From: Clostridium sp.
Lineage (GTDB): Bacteria > Bacillota > Clostridia > Oscillospirales > Ruminococcaceae
NCBI GenBank assembly: GCA_023664445.1
Contig: JAMPFN010000010.1
Coordinates: 1 to 62,165, forward strand
Reading direction: 5' to 3'
Length of the DNA: 62,165 bases
Both the position numbers and the translations under genes were made by a program. Under the pieces are notes generated by a model that was not told where the DNA came from, searched no databases, and saw only the letters and a program-made list of their open reading frames with translations. This document shows, piece after piece, positions 7,545 to 18,044 of the stretch. Within the stretch, counting starts at the first letter, position 1, and each line of letters starts with the position of its first letter.

Positions 7545-8376
7545 AACAATAAAAGAAGTAAGAGAGATCGTATCGCTTTGGAAAAAGCAGGGGTTGACGA
7601 TCGGACTCGTGCCTACTATGGGGTATCTCCACGAGGGTCATCAGAGCCTCATAGAACGCTCCGGCGAGAACGACAGGACGGTTGTGAGTATATTCGTAAA
7701 TCCCATTCAGTTTGGACCGAATGAGGATTTCGCGTCATATCCGAGAGATCTGGAAAGAGATACGAAAAAATGCGGGGAATCGGGCGCAGATCTGATATTC
7801 GCGCCCGACGCTGAAGAAATGTATGCTGATGATTTTTCCTCGTTTGTCGACATGACAGGTCCGGTCGACGATCTTTGCGGTGCTAAGCGTCCGGGACATT
7901 TCAGAGGGGTTTGCACCGTCGTTGCAAAGCTATTCAATATTGTCGCTCCCGACAGGGCATATTTCGGGCAGAAGGACGCCCAGCAGCTTGCCGTAATAAA
8001 GCGTATGACGAGGGATCTGAGTTTCGGTATCGAGATAGTCGGCTGTCCTATCGTAAGAGAAGCGGACGGGCTTGCAAAAAGCTCAAGAAATACTTATCTG
8101 AGCGATGAAGAAAGAAGAGCCGCAGTTGTAATATCAAAGGCTTTGGCTGCCGGACAGACTATGATAAGCGGAGGCGAAACAAGCGCGGCGGCGGTCACGG
8201 ATAAAATAAGATCGCTGATAGAAAGCGAGCCTCTTGCCGAAATAGATTACATCAAAGCGGTGAACGCGGACAGTATCGAGCCTGTGGATACGATAAAGGG
8301 CAGAACGCTTGTCGCCGCCGCCGTATATATCGGAAAGACGCGTCTTATCGACAACTTTATTGCTGAAAGGAATTGA
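7531..8376 (+). CDS. panC: Pantothenate synthetase
   Basis: Joins pantoate and beta-alanine with ATP to make pantothenate. 281 residues, with [10 protein letters not shown] (28-37, the HIGH-like nucleotide motif), [28 protein letters not shown] and KSSRNTYLS. The start at 7531 was preferred to an upstream in-frame ATG at 7504 because the homology begins at MKIAKTI and a GAAAGGGA ribosome site precedes it. It overlaps panB by 14 bases and ends three bases before panD. Confidence 0.96.
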   Translation: MKIAKTIKEVREIVSLWKKQGLTIGLVPTMGYLHEGHQSLIERSGENDRTVVSIFVNPIQFGPNEDFASYPRDLERDTKKCGESGADLIFAPDAEEMYADDFSSFVDMTGPVDDLCGAKRPGHFRGVCTVVAKLFNIVAPDRAYFGQKDAQQLAVIKRMTRDLSFGIEIVGCPIVREADGLAKSSRNTYLSDEERRAAVVISKALAAGQTMISGGETSAAAVTDKIRSLIESEPLAEIDYIKAVNADSIEPVDTIKGRTLVAAAVYIGKTRLIDNFIAERN

Positions 8377-8379
8377 AAT

Positions 8380-8763
8380 ATGACTGTAACTATGCTAAAA
8401 AGCAAGATACATCGTGCGGTCGTAACAGAAGCGGATCTGAATTATGTCGGAAGCGTTACGGTCGATTCTTCTCTTATGAAGGCGGCAGGTATTTTCGAGT
8501 ATGAAAAGGTGCAGGTCGTGAATGTTACAAACGGCAGCCGTATAGAAACCTATGCTATATGCGGAGAAGCCGATTCGGGAGTTATATGCTTGAACGGAGC
8601 AGCCGCAAGATGCGCTTCGGTGGGAGATATCGTCATAATAATGGCTTACGCTCAGATGAGCGAGGAGGAAGCGGAAGCTCATAAGCCGTGGGTCGTGCTT
8701 GTCGGAGAGAAAAATTCCATAGCCGAAAGGCTGTGCTGCGAAAAGCATGGTGATATAAGATGA
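8380..8763 (+). CDS. panD: Aspartate 1-decarboxylase
   Basis: Decarboxylates L-aspartate to beta-alanine, the second substrate of PanC. 127 residues. The proenzyme self-cleaves at Gly-Ser to make a pyruvoyl group; the site is visible as YVGSVTVD (residues 22-29, cleavage before the Ser). Further motifs are [21 protein letters not shown] and [11 protein letters not shown]. It overlaps coaX by four bases (ATGA). Confidence 0.96.
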   Translation: MTVTMLKSKIHRAVVTEADLNYVGSVTVDSSLMKAAGIFEYEKVQVVNVTNGSRIETYAICGEADSGVICLNGAAARCASVGDIVIIMAYAQMSEEEAEAHKPWVVLVGEKNSIAERLCCEKHGDIR

Positions 8764-9536
8764 TACTTGCTGTTGATATCGGAAACACTACCGTCGGCAT
8801 AGGACTTATCGAAAACGGCAGGATAATTACCTATGAGAAGATAATGACCGATATTTCGGAGATAGATATTGATTATCATGAAAAGATAACAAGAATGCTT
8901 AAAAACAGAAATATCCAAAAAATAGGCGGCGCTGTTATATCCTCTGTCGTTCCTCTTATGACAGAAAGCATAAAAAACGCCGTTGCCGATGAATACGGTA
9001 CAGAACCGCTTATCATAAGTTACAGAACGGCTGTGGGGATCGATATTCTCACCGACGAACCCGAAAGGGTAGGAAGCGACCGAATTGCCGACGCTGTCGG
9101 AGCTGTTCACGAATATGGCTCGCCGCTTATCATAATAGATATGGGAACGGCTACTACATTTTCTGTTGTAAATGAGAAAAGGGAATTTATCGGCGGAATG
9201 ATAATGCCGGGGGTCAGTACGGCTTTGCTCTCTCTTATAAAAAATACCGCTCAGCTGCCTCAGATAAAGCTTAGCTCTCCGCCCGAAAAGCTTATCGGGA
9301 AAAATACCGTCGACGCGATAGAAAGCGGTATCATATACGGCAACGCAGCGTGTATCGATGAGCTTTGCGGCAGGCTTTCCGATGAACTTGGATCTGCTCC
9401 GAAAATAATCGCGACGGGCGGAAACGCCGGCAAGATAGTACCGTACTGCAAAAAAGATATAATACTTGACAAGTATCTGCTCTTCAAGGGGCTCGAGGTT
9501 ATCTATAACGAATATGGAGAGGTGCGCGATGATTAG
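8760..9536 (+). CDS. coaX: Type III pantothenate kinase
   Basis: Phosphorylates pantothenate, the first committed step from vitamin B5 to coenzyme A. 258 residues of the ASKHA fold: [11 protein letters not shown] near the N terminus, [24 protein letters not shown] and the GGMIMPGV loop. Type III kinases are not feedback-inhibited by CoA and need a monovalent cation (family knowledge). It overlaps panD by four and coaBC by eight bases. Confidence 0.95.
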   Translation: MILAVDIGNTTVGIGLIENGRIITYEKIMTDISEIDIDYHEKITRMLKNRNIQKIGGAVISSVVPLMTESIKNAVADEYGTEPLIISYRTAVGIDILTDEPERVGSDRIADAVGAVHEYGSPLIIIDMGTATTFSVVNEKREFIGGMIMPGVSTALLSLIKNTAQLPQIKLSSPPEKLIGKNTVDAIESGIIYGNAACIDELCGRLSDELGSAPKIIATGGNAGKIVPYCKKDIILDKYLLFKGLEVIYNEYGEVRDD

Positions 9537-10755
9537 CGGAAAAAATGTATTGATAGGCGTGACCGGCGGCATTGCCGCGTATAAAATCGCAGGGCTTTGC
9601 AGCGCGCTTGTAAAGCTTGGATCGGAAACGAACGTTATGATGACAGAAAACGCATGCAGATTTATAACCCCTCTCACCTTTGAAACGCTGACGGGAAGAA
9701 AGTGTATGACCGACACGTTCGACCGCTGCTTTGAGTTTGACGTAAAGCATATTTCCGCCGCCAAAAAGGCTGATATACTGCTTATTGCTCCGGCGACCGC
9801 AAATGTCATCGGCAAGCTTGCAAACGGTATAGCCGACGATATGCTGACGACGACCGCAATGGCTTGTACATGTCCGAAGCTTATTGCTCCGGCAATGAAT
9901 ACGGCTATGTACACAAATCCAGTTGTTCGGGACAACCTGAAAAGGCTTGAACATTACGGCTGGAACGTTATTCCTGCCGACAGCGGCAGACTTGCCTGCG
10001 GTGACAGCGGAGTCGGAAAAATGCCGTCGGAGGAGGTACTTCTTTCGTATATAACGAGAGAAACAGCGGCAAAAAAAGATATGTCGGGAATGAATGTCCT
10101 CGTGACTGCCGGAGCGACGGGAGAAGCTATAGATCCCGTGCGTTTTATTACGAACCGTTCAACGGGTAAAATGGGCTTTGCCGCCGCGTACCGCGCGATG
10201 CTAAGGGGTGCGGACGTAACTCTTATAAGCGGCAGGACAGCCGTTTTGAAACCGCCGTTTGTGAATGTCGTTGAAACGGAGAGCGCATCGGATATGTACG
10301 GCGCGGTAATGGAAAACGCCGCTTCTGCCGATATTATCATAATGGCAGCCGCCGTCGCAGATTACAGACCGAAAACCGTATCGGAAAGCAAGATAAAAAA
10401 GTCAGATTCGGAAATGACGATAAAGCTTGAAAGAACAGACGATATACTGGCTGCCGTATGCAAAAAAAGACGTCAGGATCAGTATATCTGCGGATTTTCC
10501 ATGGAAACGGAAAATCTCATAGAAAATTCACGCAAAAAGCTTGAAAAAAAAGGCTGTGATATGATAGCGGCAAACAGCCTCGGAACAGAGGGCGCAGGCT
10601 TTGGTACTGATACAAACGTCATCACGCTTATCACAAAAGATTTTGAAAAACCGCTTCCTATCATGAGCAAGGAAAGCGCGGCGGACTGTATTCTCGATGA
10701 GGCGGTGTCGGTTTTAAGAAGTTATCATAGGCAGAACAGCATGGCAAAAAGATAA
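9529..10755 (+). CDS. coaBC: Bifunctional phosphopantothenoylcysteine decarboxylase / phosphopantothenate-cysteine ligase
   Basis: 408 residues. The N-terminal CoaC flavoprotein has GVTGGIAAYK, the active-site His in VKHISAAKKAD, PAMNTAMY, and the Cys in RLACGDSGVGKMPS. The C-terminal CoaB ligase has VLVTAGATGEAIDPVRFITN, STGKMG, AAAVADYRP and a Lys-rich KIKK segment. It makes 4'-phosphopantetheine from phosphopantothenate and cysteine. The ATG at 9529 was chosen over the longer frame because it overlaps coaX by eight bases with a GGAGAGG ribosome site. It ends the operon; no strong terminator hairpin follows. Confidence 0.95.
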   Translation: MISGKNVLIGVTGGIAAYKIAGLCSALVKLGSETNVMMTENACRFITPLTFETLTGRKCMTDTFDRCFEFDVKHISAAKKADILLIAPATANVIGKLANGIADDMLTTTAMACTCPKLIAPAMNTAMYTNPVVRDNLKRLEHYGWNVIPADSGRLACGDSGVGKMPSEEVLLSYITRETAAKKDMSGMNVLVTAGATGEAIDPVRFITNRSTGKMGFAAAYRAMLRGADVTLISGRTAVLKPPFVNVVETESASDMYGAVMENAASADIIIMAAAVADYRPKTVSESKIKKSDSEMTIKLERTDDILAAVCKKRRQDQYICGFSMETENLIENSRKKLEKKGCDMIAANSLGTEGAGFGTDTNVITLITKDFEKPLPIMSKESAADCILDEAVSVLRSYHRQNSMAKR

Positions 10756-10810
10756 AAAAGTTCTTCCATTAATTCTTTTTGAAAAAAGTCTTTTCATTTT
10801 AAAGCTATTG

Positions 10811-10819
10811 TGATATAAT
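10811..10819 (+). promoter_or_regulatory. Extended -10 promoter reading into repeat copy C
   Basis: TGATATAAT, an extended -10 with no good -35 match. The predicted start of transcription coincides with the beginning of repeat copy C, so the repeat would be transcribed as the first part of a long leader for the activase gene. Confidence 0.45.
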
Positions 10820-10830
10820 AAACGTAGATG

Positions 10831-11215
10831 TGCAAATTCGATTTTTTAAAAGATTATGGGGGACTCTGTCCCCCATACCCCCTGCTTAAGGGAACAAGTT
10901 CCCTTAAGAATCCCGGTTTAATTTTCTTTACGTCCCACAAGGGACGTAAAGAAAATTGAAAGGTAGCTAAAAAACTTGCACTTTAACAAGGATATGAAGA
11001 CAAAGCACCTCAAAATTTTAAAAATTGATTTTTGTGTGAACTATACATTTGTAAGCCATAGTTGCTAAATGGTAAAATTTATCATTTACAGTCACCGACT
11101 ATAAAGATAGTCATTATTTCTCGCTTCTGCGGCTCACAGCGCAAGCTGTGCCGGAGCGGAAGCCTGATTTTCTTTGGTTCGTTTCTTGCATCAAGGCAAG
11201 AAATGAACATACGCA
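10831..11215 (+). repeat. Type 1 modular hairpin repeat, copy C
   Basis: Full set of modules: GGGGGACTCTGTCCCCC; CTTAAGGGAAC / GTTCCCTTAAG; long stem AATTTTCTTTACGTCCC / GGGACGTAAAGAAAATT; TTTACAGTCACCGACTATAAA; CACAGCGCAAGCTGTG; GTTCGTTTCTTGC / GCAAGAAATGAAC. The long stem has nothing in common with copy A beyond its ability to pair. It fills the coaBC-activase gap. Confidence 0.85.
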
Positions 11216-11219
11216 TTAA

Positions 11220-11246
11220 ATCTCCTTTTTAATTCAAAAGGGAGAT
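11220..11246 (+). promoter_or_regulatory. Leader hairpin before the activase gene
   Basis: ATCTCC(C)TTTT-type arms: ATCTCCTTTT pairs with AAAAGGGAGAT. A second small ACCCG / CGGGT hairpin with TTTT lies at 11289-11310. Together they might attenuate transcription of the large gene; this is inference. Confidence 0.35.
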
Positions 11247-11328
11247 ATCAGAACCTATGTGAACAGGTTATCATACGAAAAACCATACCCATACCCGTTT
11301 GCGCGGGTTTTCAGAACGGAGTTATATA

Positions 11329-14253
11329 ATGGCGATTTATTCTCTCGGTATTGACGTCGGCTCAACGACTGTCAAAACCGTAATCATAAACGAAAAAAAG
11401 ACGATCTTGTATTCTGAGTATCAGCGGCATTTTTCAAAGGTCAAGGACGCGGTAAAGGAACAGCTCGAGATCATTGCCGAAAAATTTCCCGACGATACTT
11501 TCAGAGTCTGCATGACAGGCTCTGCAGGTCTTGGACTTGCAACGGGCGCTGAAATTCCCTTTGTTCAGGAAGTCAATTCAGCGTTTATTGCCGTCAAGGA
11601 GCGTTTTCCAAATATAGACGCGGTTATCGAGCTTGGCGGCGAGGATGCTAAGATCATATTCATGACAGGCGGCGTTGAGCAGCGAATGAACGGCTCATGC
11701 GCAGGAGGCACAGGAGCTTTCATTGATCAGATGGCGACGCTGCTTGCCGTTACTGTTCCTGAAATGGATAAAATGTCGCTTGACGCTCACAAGGTTTATC
11801 CTATAGCGTCGAGGTGCGGAGTATTTGCAAAGTCGGATATCCAGCCGCTTCTGAATCAGGGGGCTGAAAGAAAGGATATTTGCGCCAGCATATTTCAGGC
11901 GGTAGTCGATCAGACGGTTTCGGGTCTTGCGCAGGGAAGAACTATCGAGGGAAAAGTTCTCTTTTTGGGCGGTCCGCTTTCGTTTCTGAAAGGACTTAGA
12001 AAAGCGTTTGTTACAACTCTTGATCTGAAAGAGGGAGAAACGGCTTTTTTCCCGGAGGAAGCGCCTGTCTTTGTGGCTTTGGGCTGCGCTCTTTTTGCGC
12101 AGAACGGAAACGAGGAATTTACTATCGACGGTATTCTTGATAAAATAAACAACGCTAAAGCCTCAAGCGGTATAGTTACCTCTGATCCGCTTTTTGCGTC
12201 GCAGCAGGAGTATGAAGAATTTATACAAAGACATAAGAAGCATGATTTGCAGTATGCCGATATGCGTACATACGAGGGCGGAGCGTATCTCGGAATAGAC
12301 GCAGGCTCGACCACGACAAAGCTTGTGCTGATAACCGAGGACAACCGGCTGCTTTATCAGCATTATTCCTCAAATCAGGGGCAGCCGCTCGACAAGATAA
12401 TATCAAAGCTTCGGGAAATATACAGCCGTATGAATCCCGGGATCAAAATAAAGGGCTCTGCCGCTACGGGATATGGCGAGGAACTTATAAAAGCCGGACT
12501 TTCCATAGATTTCGGCATCGTTGAAACTGTTGCCCATTTCAAGGCGGCTTCATATTTCTGTCCCGAGGTCGATTTCATTATAGATATCGGCGGACAGGAT
12601 ATCAAATGCTTCAAGATAAAAAATAAGAGTATCGACAGTATTATGCTGAATGAAGCATGCTCGTCAGGCTGCGGCTCGTTTATACAGACGTTCGCTCTTG
12701 CGCTCGGCTATGATATCGCCGATTTTGCGCAGCTCGGACTTATGGCAAAAAATCCTGTCGATCTTGGCTCGCGCTGTACCGTGTTCATGAACAGCAGCGT
12801 CAAGCAGGCGCAGAAAGACGGCGCATCCGTCGAGGACATTTCCGCAGGTCTTTCGTCATCTATCATAAAAAATGCGATATATAAAGTTATCCGTGCAAAA
12901 TCTCCCGACGATCTCGGTAAAAATATCGTGGTGCAGGGCGGTACGTTCCTGAATGACGCGGTTTTGAGAGCCTTTGAAAAGGAAATGGGCAGAAATGTTA
13001 TAAGACCTGCCGTTTCAGGACTTATGGGAGCATTAGGCGCCGCTTTGTACGCAAAGGAAAAATCAAAAGGCGAATCATCTATTATTTCTCCGGAGGAGCT
13101 TCAGAATTTCCGCTATACTTCAAAAACCGCACAGTGCGGAGGCTGTACCGGAAAATGCAGTCTTAACATAATCAATTTCGGAGGCGGAAGAAAATTCATT
13201 TCGGGAAATAAGTGCGAGAAGGGCGCCGGAAAAGCGCAGTCAAGCGGAGATGAGAGTATTTATGAATTTAAGTACAATTATCTGTTTGACCTTTGCAGTA
13301 AAAGTCATGGAAAAAGAGCAAAGGTCGGACTTCCGATCGCGCTTAATTTCTATGAGCTTCTGCCGTTCTGGAAAGCGTTTTTTGAAGAACTCGATATGGA
13401 AGTTGTTATCTCGGAGGAAAGCTCGAGGGACACCTATTATAAGGGACAGCATACCATACCGTCGGATACCGTATGTTACCCTGCAAAGCTCGTTCACGGA
13501 CACATTGAAGCTCTTCTTGACAAGAATGTTGATTTTATTTTTTATCCCTGCATGAGCTATAATATTGATGAGAGTGAAAGCGATAATCACTTTAATTGTC
13601 CTGTTGTCGCGTATTATCCGGAGCTTTTAAAGGCGAACAACAGCCGTCTTGGCGATAAAAACTTTATCCACCCATATTTGGATCTTAATAGGGAAAAGAA
13701 CGTTATTTCAGTAATGACGGACGTTCTTTCGGGATATAAAATAAAGAAGCCGCAGATAAAATCTGCTGTTAAAAAGGCTTATAACGCCCTTTCCGAATAC
13801 AGAAACGAGATTTTCAACAGAGGAGAGCAGATAATACAGAAAGCACGCCGAAACGGTCAGAAAATAATAGTCTTGGCAGGCAGACCGTATCACATTGACA
13901 AGGAGATAAACCACGGTATACACAAGCTTATTACAAGTCTTGGAATGGCAGTCGTTTCGGAGGACGCCGTTTTTCTGCACGGACATTATCCTCATGCTAA
14001 TGTCCTTAACCAATGGAGCTATCATGCAAGACTTTACAGAGCGGCACAATATGTTACTACACAGCCTGATATGCAGCTTGTTCAGCTAGTATCGTTCGGC
14101 TGCGGGATCGACGCTATAACGACCGATGAGATAAGAGAGATACTTGAACCGAAAGGAAAACTCTATACTCAGCTTAAAATAGATGAGATAAATAACCTCG
14201 GCGCAGCTAAAATAAGGCTTAGAAGTCTTGTTGCCGCTATGGAAGAAAAATAA
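11329..14253 (+). CDS. 2-hydroxyacyl-CoA dehydratase activase-like protein, two ATPase domains
   Basis: A 974-residue protein related to the iron-sulfur ATPase that activates 2-hydroxyacyl-CoA dehydratases and benzoyl-CoA reductases. Two BadF/BcrA-type ATPase units are in tandem: the first has LGIDVGSTTVKTVII, NGSCAGGTGAFIDQ and SRCGVFAKSD; the second has LGIDAGSTTTKLVLI, NEACSSGCGSFIQ and GSRCTVFMNSS. The paired cysteines normally hold one [4Fe-4S] cluster between subunits. A cysteine-rich CGGCTGKC region and a DUF2229-like C-terminal third follow. Its substrate in this wide family is unknown. ATG at 11329 has ACGGAG; an upstream in-frame ATG has no ribosome site. Confidence 0.85.
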   Translation: MAIYSLGIDVGSTTVKTVIINEKKTILYSEYQRHFSKVKDAVKEQLEIIAEKFPDDTFRVCMTGSAGLGLATGAEIPFVQEVNSAFIAVKERFPNIDAVIELGGEDAKIIFMTGGVEQRMNGSCAGGTGAFIDQMATLLAVTVPEMDKMSLDAHKVYPIASRCGVFAKSDIQPLLNQGAERKDICASIFQAVVDQTVSGLAQGRTIEGKVLFLGGPLSFLKGLRKAFVTTLDLKEGETAFFPEEAPVFVALGCALFAQNGNEEFTIDGILDKINNAKASSGIVTSDPLFASQQEYEEFIQRHKKHDLQYADMRTYEGGAYLGIDAGSTTTKLVLITEDNRLLYQHYSSNQGQPLDKIISKLREIYSRMNPGIKIKGSAATGYGEELIKAGLSIDFGIVETVAHFKAASYFCPEVDFIIDIGGQDIKCFKIKNKSIDSIMLNEACSSGCGSFIQTFALALGYDIADFAQLGLMAKNPVDLGSRCTVFMNSSVKQAQKDGASVEDISAGLSSSIIKNAIYKVIRAKSPDDLGKNIVVQGGTFLNDAVLRAFEKEMGRNVIRPAVSGLMGALGAALYAKEKSKGESSIISPEELQNFRYTSKTAQCGGCTGKCSLNIINFGGGRKFISGNKCEKGAGKAQSSGDESIYEFKYNYLFDLCSKSHGKRAKVGLPIALNFYELLPFWKAFFEELDMEVVISEESSRDTYYKGQHTIPSDTVCYPAKLVHGHIEALLDKNVDFIFYPCMSYNIDESESDNHFNCPVVAYYPELLKANNSRLGDKNFIHPYLDLNREKNVISVMTDVLSGYKIKKPQIKSAVKKAYNALSEYRNEIFNRGEQIIQKARRNGQKIIVLAGRPYHIDKEINHGIHKLITSLGMAVVSEDAVFLHGHYPHANVLNQWSYHARLYRAAQYVTTQPDMQLVQLVSFGCGIDAITTDEIREILEPKGKLYTQLKIDEINNLGAAKIRLRSLVAAMEEK

Positions 14254-14265
14254 GGAGATAAATTA

Positions 14266-15486
14266 ATGGATTACCCTGTTTTCAAAGAGGAAATGAAGCA
14301 TAGCTATACTATTCTTGTTCCCGATATGCTTCCTGTTCATTTCAAGCTTATAATTAATATTCTGAAAAAGTACGGCTATAATGTCGAGCTGCTTCAGACA
14401 TCGACAAGAGAAGTCGTTGACGAGGGCTTGAAGAACGTTCATAACGACACCTGCTATCCTGCGCTGCTTGTTATCGGACAGTTTATAAACGCGCTGAAAA
14501 GCGGAAAATACGACGTTGACAAAACGGCTCTTATGCTGACACAGACAGGCGGCGGCTGCCGTGCGTCAAATTATATACATCTGCTCAGAAAGGCTCTCAA
14601 AAAGGAGTTTCCGCAGGTGCCCGTCATTTCTCTCAATCTCAGCGGACTGGAAAAAGGCTCGGGACTTACCCTGACTCTTCCGCTGCTTATAAAGGTCGTG
14701 TACGCTGTTTTTTACGGCGACCTGCTGATGTCGCTTTACAATCAATGCAAGCCTTATGAGATACACAGCGGCGATTCGGAAAAGATGAGAGAGAAGTGGC
14801 AGAATAAGCTTAAAAAGGTATTTGATAAGAGAGAGTTTCTGAAGTGCAAAAAATACTGCACTATGATACTTGACGATTTCGCCTCTATCGAACGTATAAA
14901 GGAAAAGAAGATACGCGTCGGCATTGTCGGTGAGATATATGTAAAATATTCGCCGCTTGCAAATAATCATCTTGAGGAATTTTTGCTGTCCGAAGGCTGT
15001 GAGCCGATAGTTCCTGCACTTATGGAGTTTGTCATGTATTGCCTTGCAGGTTCTCTGGCTGACAGCAAGCTTTATAACTTTAAAAACAAAAAAATCATTG
15101 TCAGCAAGATCGGCTATGATTTTATTCACAATGTTCAGAAAACCGTTATAAAGACTATCAATGATCACGGCGTTTTTGAAGCGCCTCATGACTTTGAACA
15201 TATCAGAAAACTTGCGGACAAGTATATCAGCCAAGGCGTAAATATGGGCGAGGGTTGGCTTATACCTGCGGAAATGGCTGCGCTTGCCGAAACGGGTACG
15301 GAAAATATAATCTGCACTCAGCCGTTTGGCTGTCTGCCGAATCACATAGTCGCAAAGGGCATGTCGAGAGTTATCAAGGAAGCTTATCCCGGAGCGAATA
15401 TAGTTGCGATAGATTACGATCCCGGCGCTACTAAGGTCAATCAGGAAAACAGGATCAAGCTTATGCTTGCAAATGCAAAGAAATAA
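14266..15486 (+). CDS. Activase companion, 2-hydroxyglutaryl-CoA dehydratase-like (DUF2229 family)
   Basis: A 406-residue soluble protein that resembles the C-terminal part of single-chain activase proteins of about 1400 residues found in other Clostridia. Cysteines suited to cluster binding include HNDTCYPALL, GGGCRASNYIHLLRK and ICTQPFGCLPNHI. It starts 12 bases after the activase gene with AAGGAG, so the two are one unit. The pair probably forms a redox ATPase complex; the reaction is not known. Confidence 0.8.
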   Translation: MDYPVFKEEMKHSYTILVPDMLPVHFKLIINILKKYGYNVELLQTSTREVVDEGLKNVHNDTCYPALLVIGQFINALKSGKYDVDKTALMLTQTGGGCRASNYIHLLRKALKKEFPQVPVISLNLSGLEKGSGLTLTLPLLIKVVYAVFYGDLLMSLYNQCKPYEIHSGDSEKMREKWQNKLKKVFDKREFLKCKKYCTMILDDFASIERIKEKKIRVGIVGEIYVKYSPLANNHLEEFLLSEGCEPIVPALMEFVMYCLAGSLADSKLYNFKNKKIIVSKIGYDFIHNVQKTVIKTINDHGVFEAPHDFEHIRKLADKYISQGVNMGEGWLIPAEMAALAETGTENIICTQPFGCLPNHIVAKGMSRVIKEAYPGANIVAIDYDPGATKVNQENRIKLMLANAKK

Positions 15487-15491
15487 CAGAG

Positions 15492-15526
15492 GCTCTCCGA
15501 AATTGATCGGAGAGCTTCGGATTTTT
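15492..15526 (+). terminator. Terminator after the activase companion
   Basis: GCTCTCCG, loop AAATTGAT, CGGAGAGC, then a T-rich run at 15522-15526. Confidence 0.75.
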
Positions 15527-15540
15527 AAAATATAATTGCC

Positions 15541-15735
15541 AAAAATAAAAGTTTGGGTCAAGCCTTTTCAAAGGCTTGCGGATTCCAAAGGCAGAGCCTT
15601 TGGTCGCTCTCCGCAGAGAGCGAAATTCCTTGCCGTAGGGCGCTCCGAAAGGGGTGAATCTGAAAATAATCCGGTGGATTATTTTCAAAGAGGACAGGGC
15701 GTCCCCTTAAAATACTTAAAATCAGGTTTTCGACA
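15541..15735 (+). repeat. Type 2 modular repeat, copy J
   Basis: AAAAGTTTGGGTCAAGCC, AGCCTTTTCAAAGGCTT, CCAAAGGCAGAGCCTTTGG, GCTCTCCGCAGAGAGC, CCTTGCCGTAGGGCGCTCC, a TGAAAATAATCC / GGATTATTTTCA hairpin, GGGCGTCCCCTTAAAATACTTA and ATCAGGTTTTCGACA. Nearly the same series occurs at 21785-21966. The GCGTCCCCTTAAAATACTTA junction is shared with type 1 copy D. Confidence 0.8.
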
Positions 15736-15736
15736 A

Positions 15737-15770
15737 AAAAGCCGTTCCAAATGGAACGGCTTTTATTTTT
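15737..15770. terminator. Bidirectional terminator
   Basis: AAAAGCCGTTCC, loop AAAT, GGAACGGCTTTT, with T-runs on both sides. It serves the minus-strand sugar transferase ending at 15775 and may also stop plus-strand reading. Confidence 0.75.
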
Positions 15771-15774
15771 GATT

Positions 15775-16458
15775 TTATTTTGCGCCTTCTCTTTTAAGAA
15801 CGGAAATAAATGTCTTAAAAATAATTTTTATATCAGTAAAAAATGTTCTTTCCTTTATGTATCTGAGATCCATATCGATCCATTCGTCAAATCCTACATT
15901 GCTTCTTCCCGAACACTGCCAGTAGCATGTAAGACCGCTTTTTACCGAAAGACGCTGCATCTGATAAGGAGTGTATTCTTCTACTTCTGAAGGGATCGGA
16001 GGTCTTGGACCTACAACGCTCATAGAACCTGCAAATATATTGAAGATCTGCGGAAGCTCGTCAATAGAAGTCTTTCTGATAAAACGACCGATCTTTGTAA
16101 CCCTCGGATCGTTTTCCATTTTAAAAGCAGGTCCGTCAACTTCATTCTGTGATTTGAGCGCTTCAAGCTTTGCTTCCGCGTCAACGCACATTGAACGGAG
16201 TTTAAGCATCTTAAATGTCCTGCCGTCTTTTGTCATTCTTGTCTGAACGAAAAACGGATTGTGAAAATCCTGTAAAAATATAGCCGCAGCAAAAATAAAT
16301 ATAACAGGCGACAAAACAACGATGGCCATAAGCGATGCGGCGATATCAAAAGCCCTCTTAAAAAAATCATATATCGGCTTGTTTTCAGCCCTGAAACTAT
16401 TTATGTATATGATTTGCGAATTTCTCTCGTAATTATTGACCACTACATTAGTTTTCAC
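15775..16458 (-). CDS. Undecaprenyl-phosphate sugar-1-phosphate transferase
   Basis: A 227-residue membrane enzyme of the bacterial sugar transferase family (WcaJ/WbaP catalytic half). It starts assembly of an exopolysaccharide or glycan by moving a hexose-1-phosphate to the lipid carrier. One hydrophobic segment is at about residues 40-62 (IAASLMAIVVLSPVIFIFA); catalytic-core motifs are KLRSMCVDAEAK, RKTSIDELPQIFNIF, GSMSVVGPRPP and the C-terminal GLTCYWQCSGRSN. The large N-terminal membrane domain of WbaP-type proteins is absent. Start is GTG with GGAGGGG before it. It is a single-gene unit with its own promoter and terminator. Confidence 0.9.
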   Translation of the reverse strand: MKTNVVVNNYERNSQIIYINSFRAENKPIYDFFKRAFDIAASLMAIVVLSPVIFIFAAAIFLQDFHNPFFVQTRMTKDGRTFKMLKLRSMCVDAEAKLEALKSQNEVDGPAFKMENDPRVTKIGRFIRKTSIDELPQIFNIFAGSMSVVGPRPPIPSEVEEYTPYQMQRLSVKSGLTCYWQCSGRSNVGFDEWIDMDLRYIKERTFFTDIKIIFKTFISVLKREGAK

Positions 16459-16500
16459 AATAACCCCTCCGTCATTATTAACTTTCCTATTACCTTTATC

Positions 16501-16529
16501 ATTATATATTTTTTATTTTAAAATGTCAA
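16501..16529 (-). promoter_or_regulatory. Consensus sigma-A promoter for the sugar transferase
   Basis: Minus strand: TTGACA, 17 bases, TATAAT, both boxes perfect. Bases 16530-16687 hold nothing further that I recognise. Confidence 0.85.
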
Positions 16530-16687
16530 CAGCATAAGGCGCATAAAAGCGAAAAAACCGATTATTTCTACAGTTTAGACAATTTTTGAACGGTTTTGTA
16601 CGCTTAAAACAGTAATTTTAATGCCGATACTTCGCCTTTGTAACCGATAAAGTTTTTAACAGTAATTAATTTCCGTTAAAATTACCA

Positions 16688-16727
16688 TAAAAAACAGCCT
16701 GTAGATTATTCTGCAAGCTGTTTTTTT
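16688..16727 (-). terminator. Terminator of the rubrerythrin-enolase unit
   Basis: Minus strand: AAAAAACAGCTTGCAGA pairs with TCTACAGGCTGTTTTTT with one mismatch and one G-T pair, ending in a T-run, 50 bases after the enolase stop. Confidence 0.75.
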
Positions 16728-16778
16728 GTATATTTTGTACATATTTACAGTACGGCTGTTATATTGAAAATTATTACA

Positions 16779-18044
<1,266 letters not shown>

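Noticed and set aside
8679..9935. 418-codon minus-strand open frame
   Set aside because: Lies wholly antisense to coaX and coaBC, both with full family motifs; its translation has no recognisable domain. Similar long shadows lie at 14566-15561, 6714-7475 and 45667-46371.
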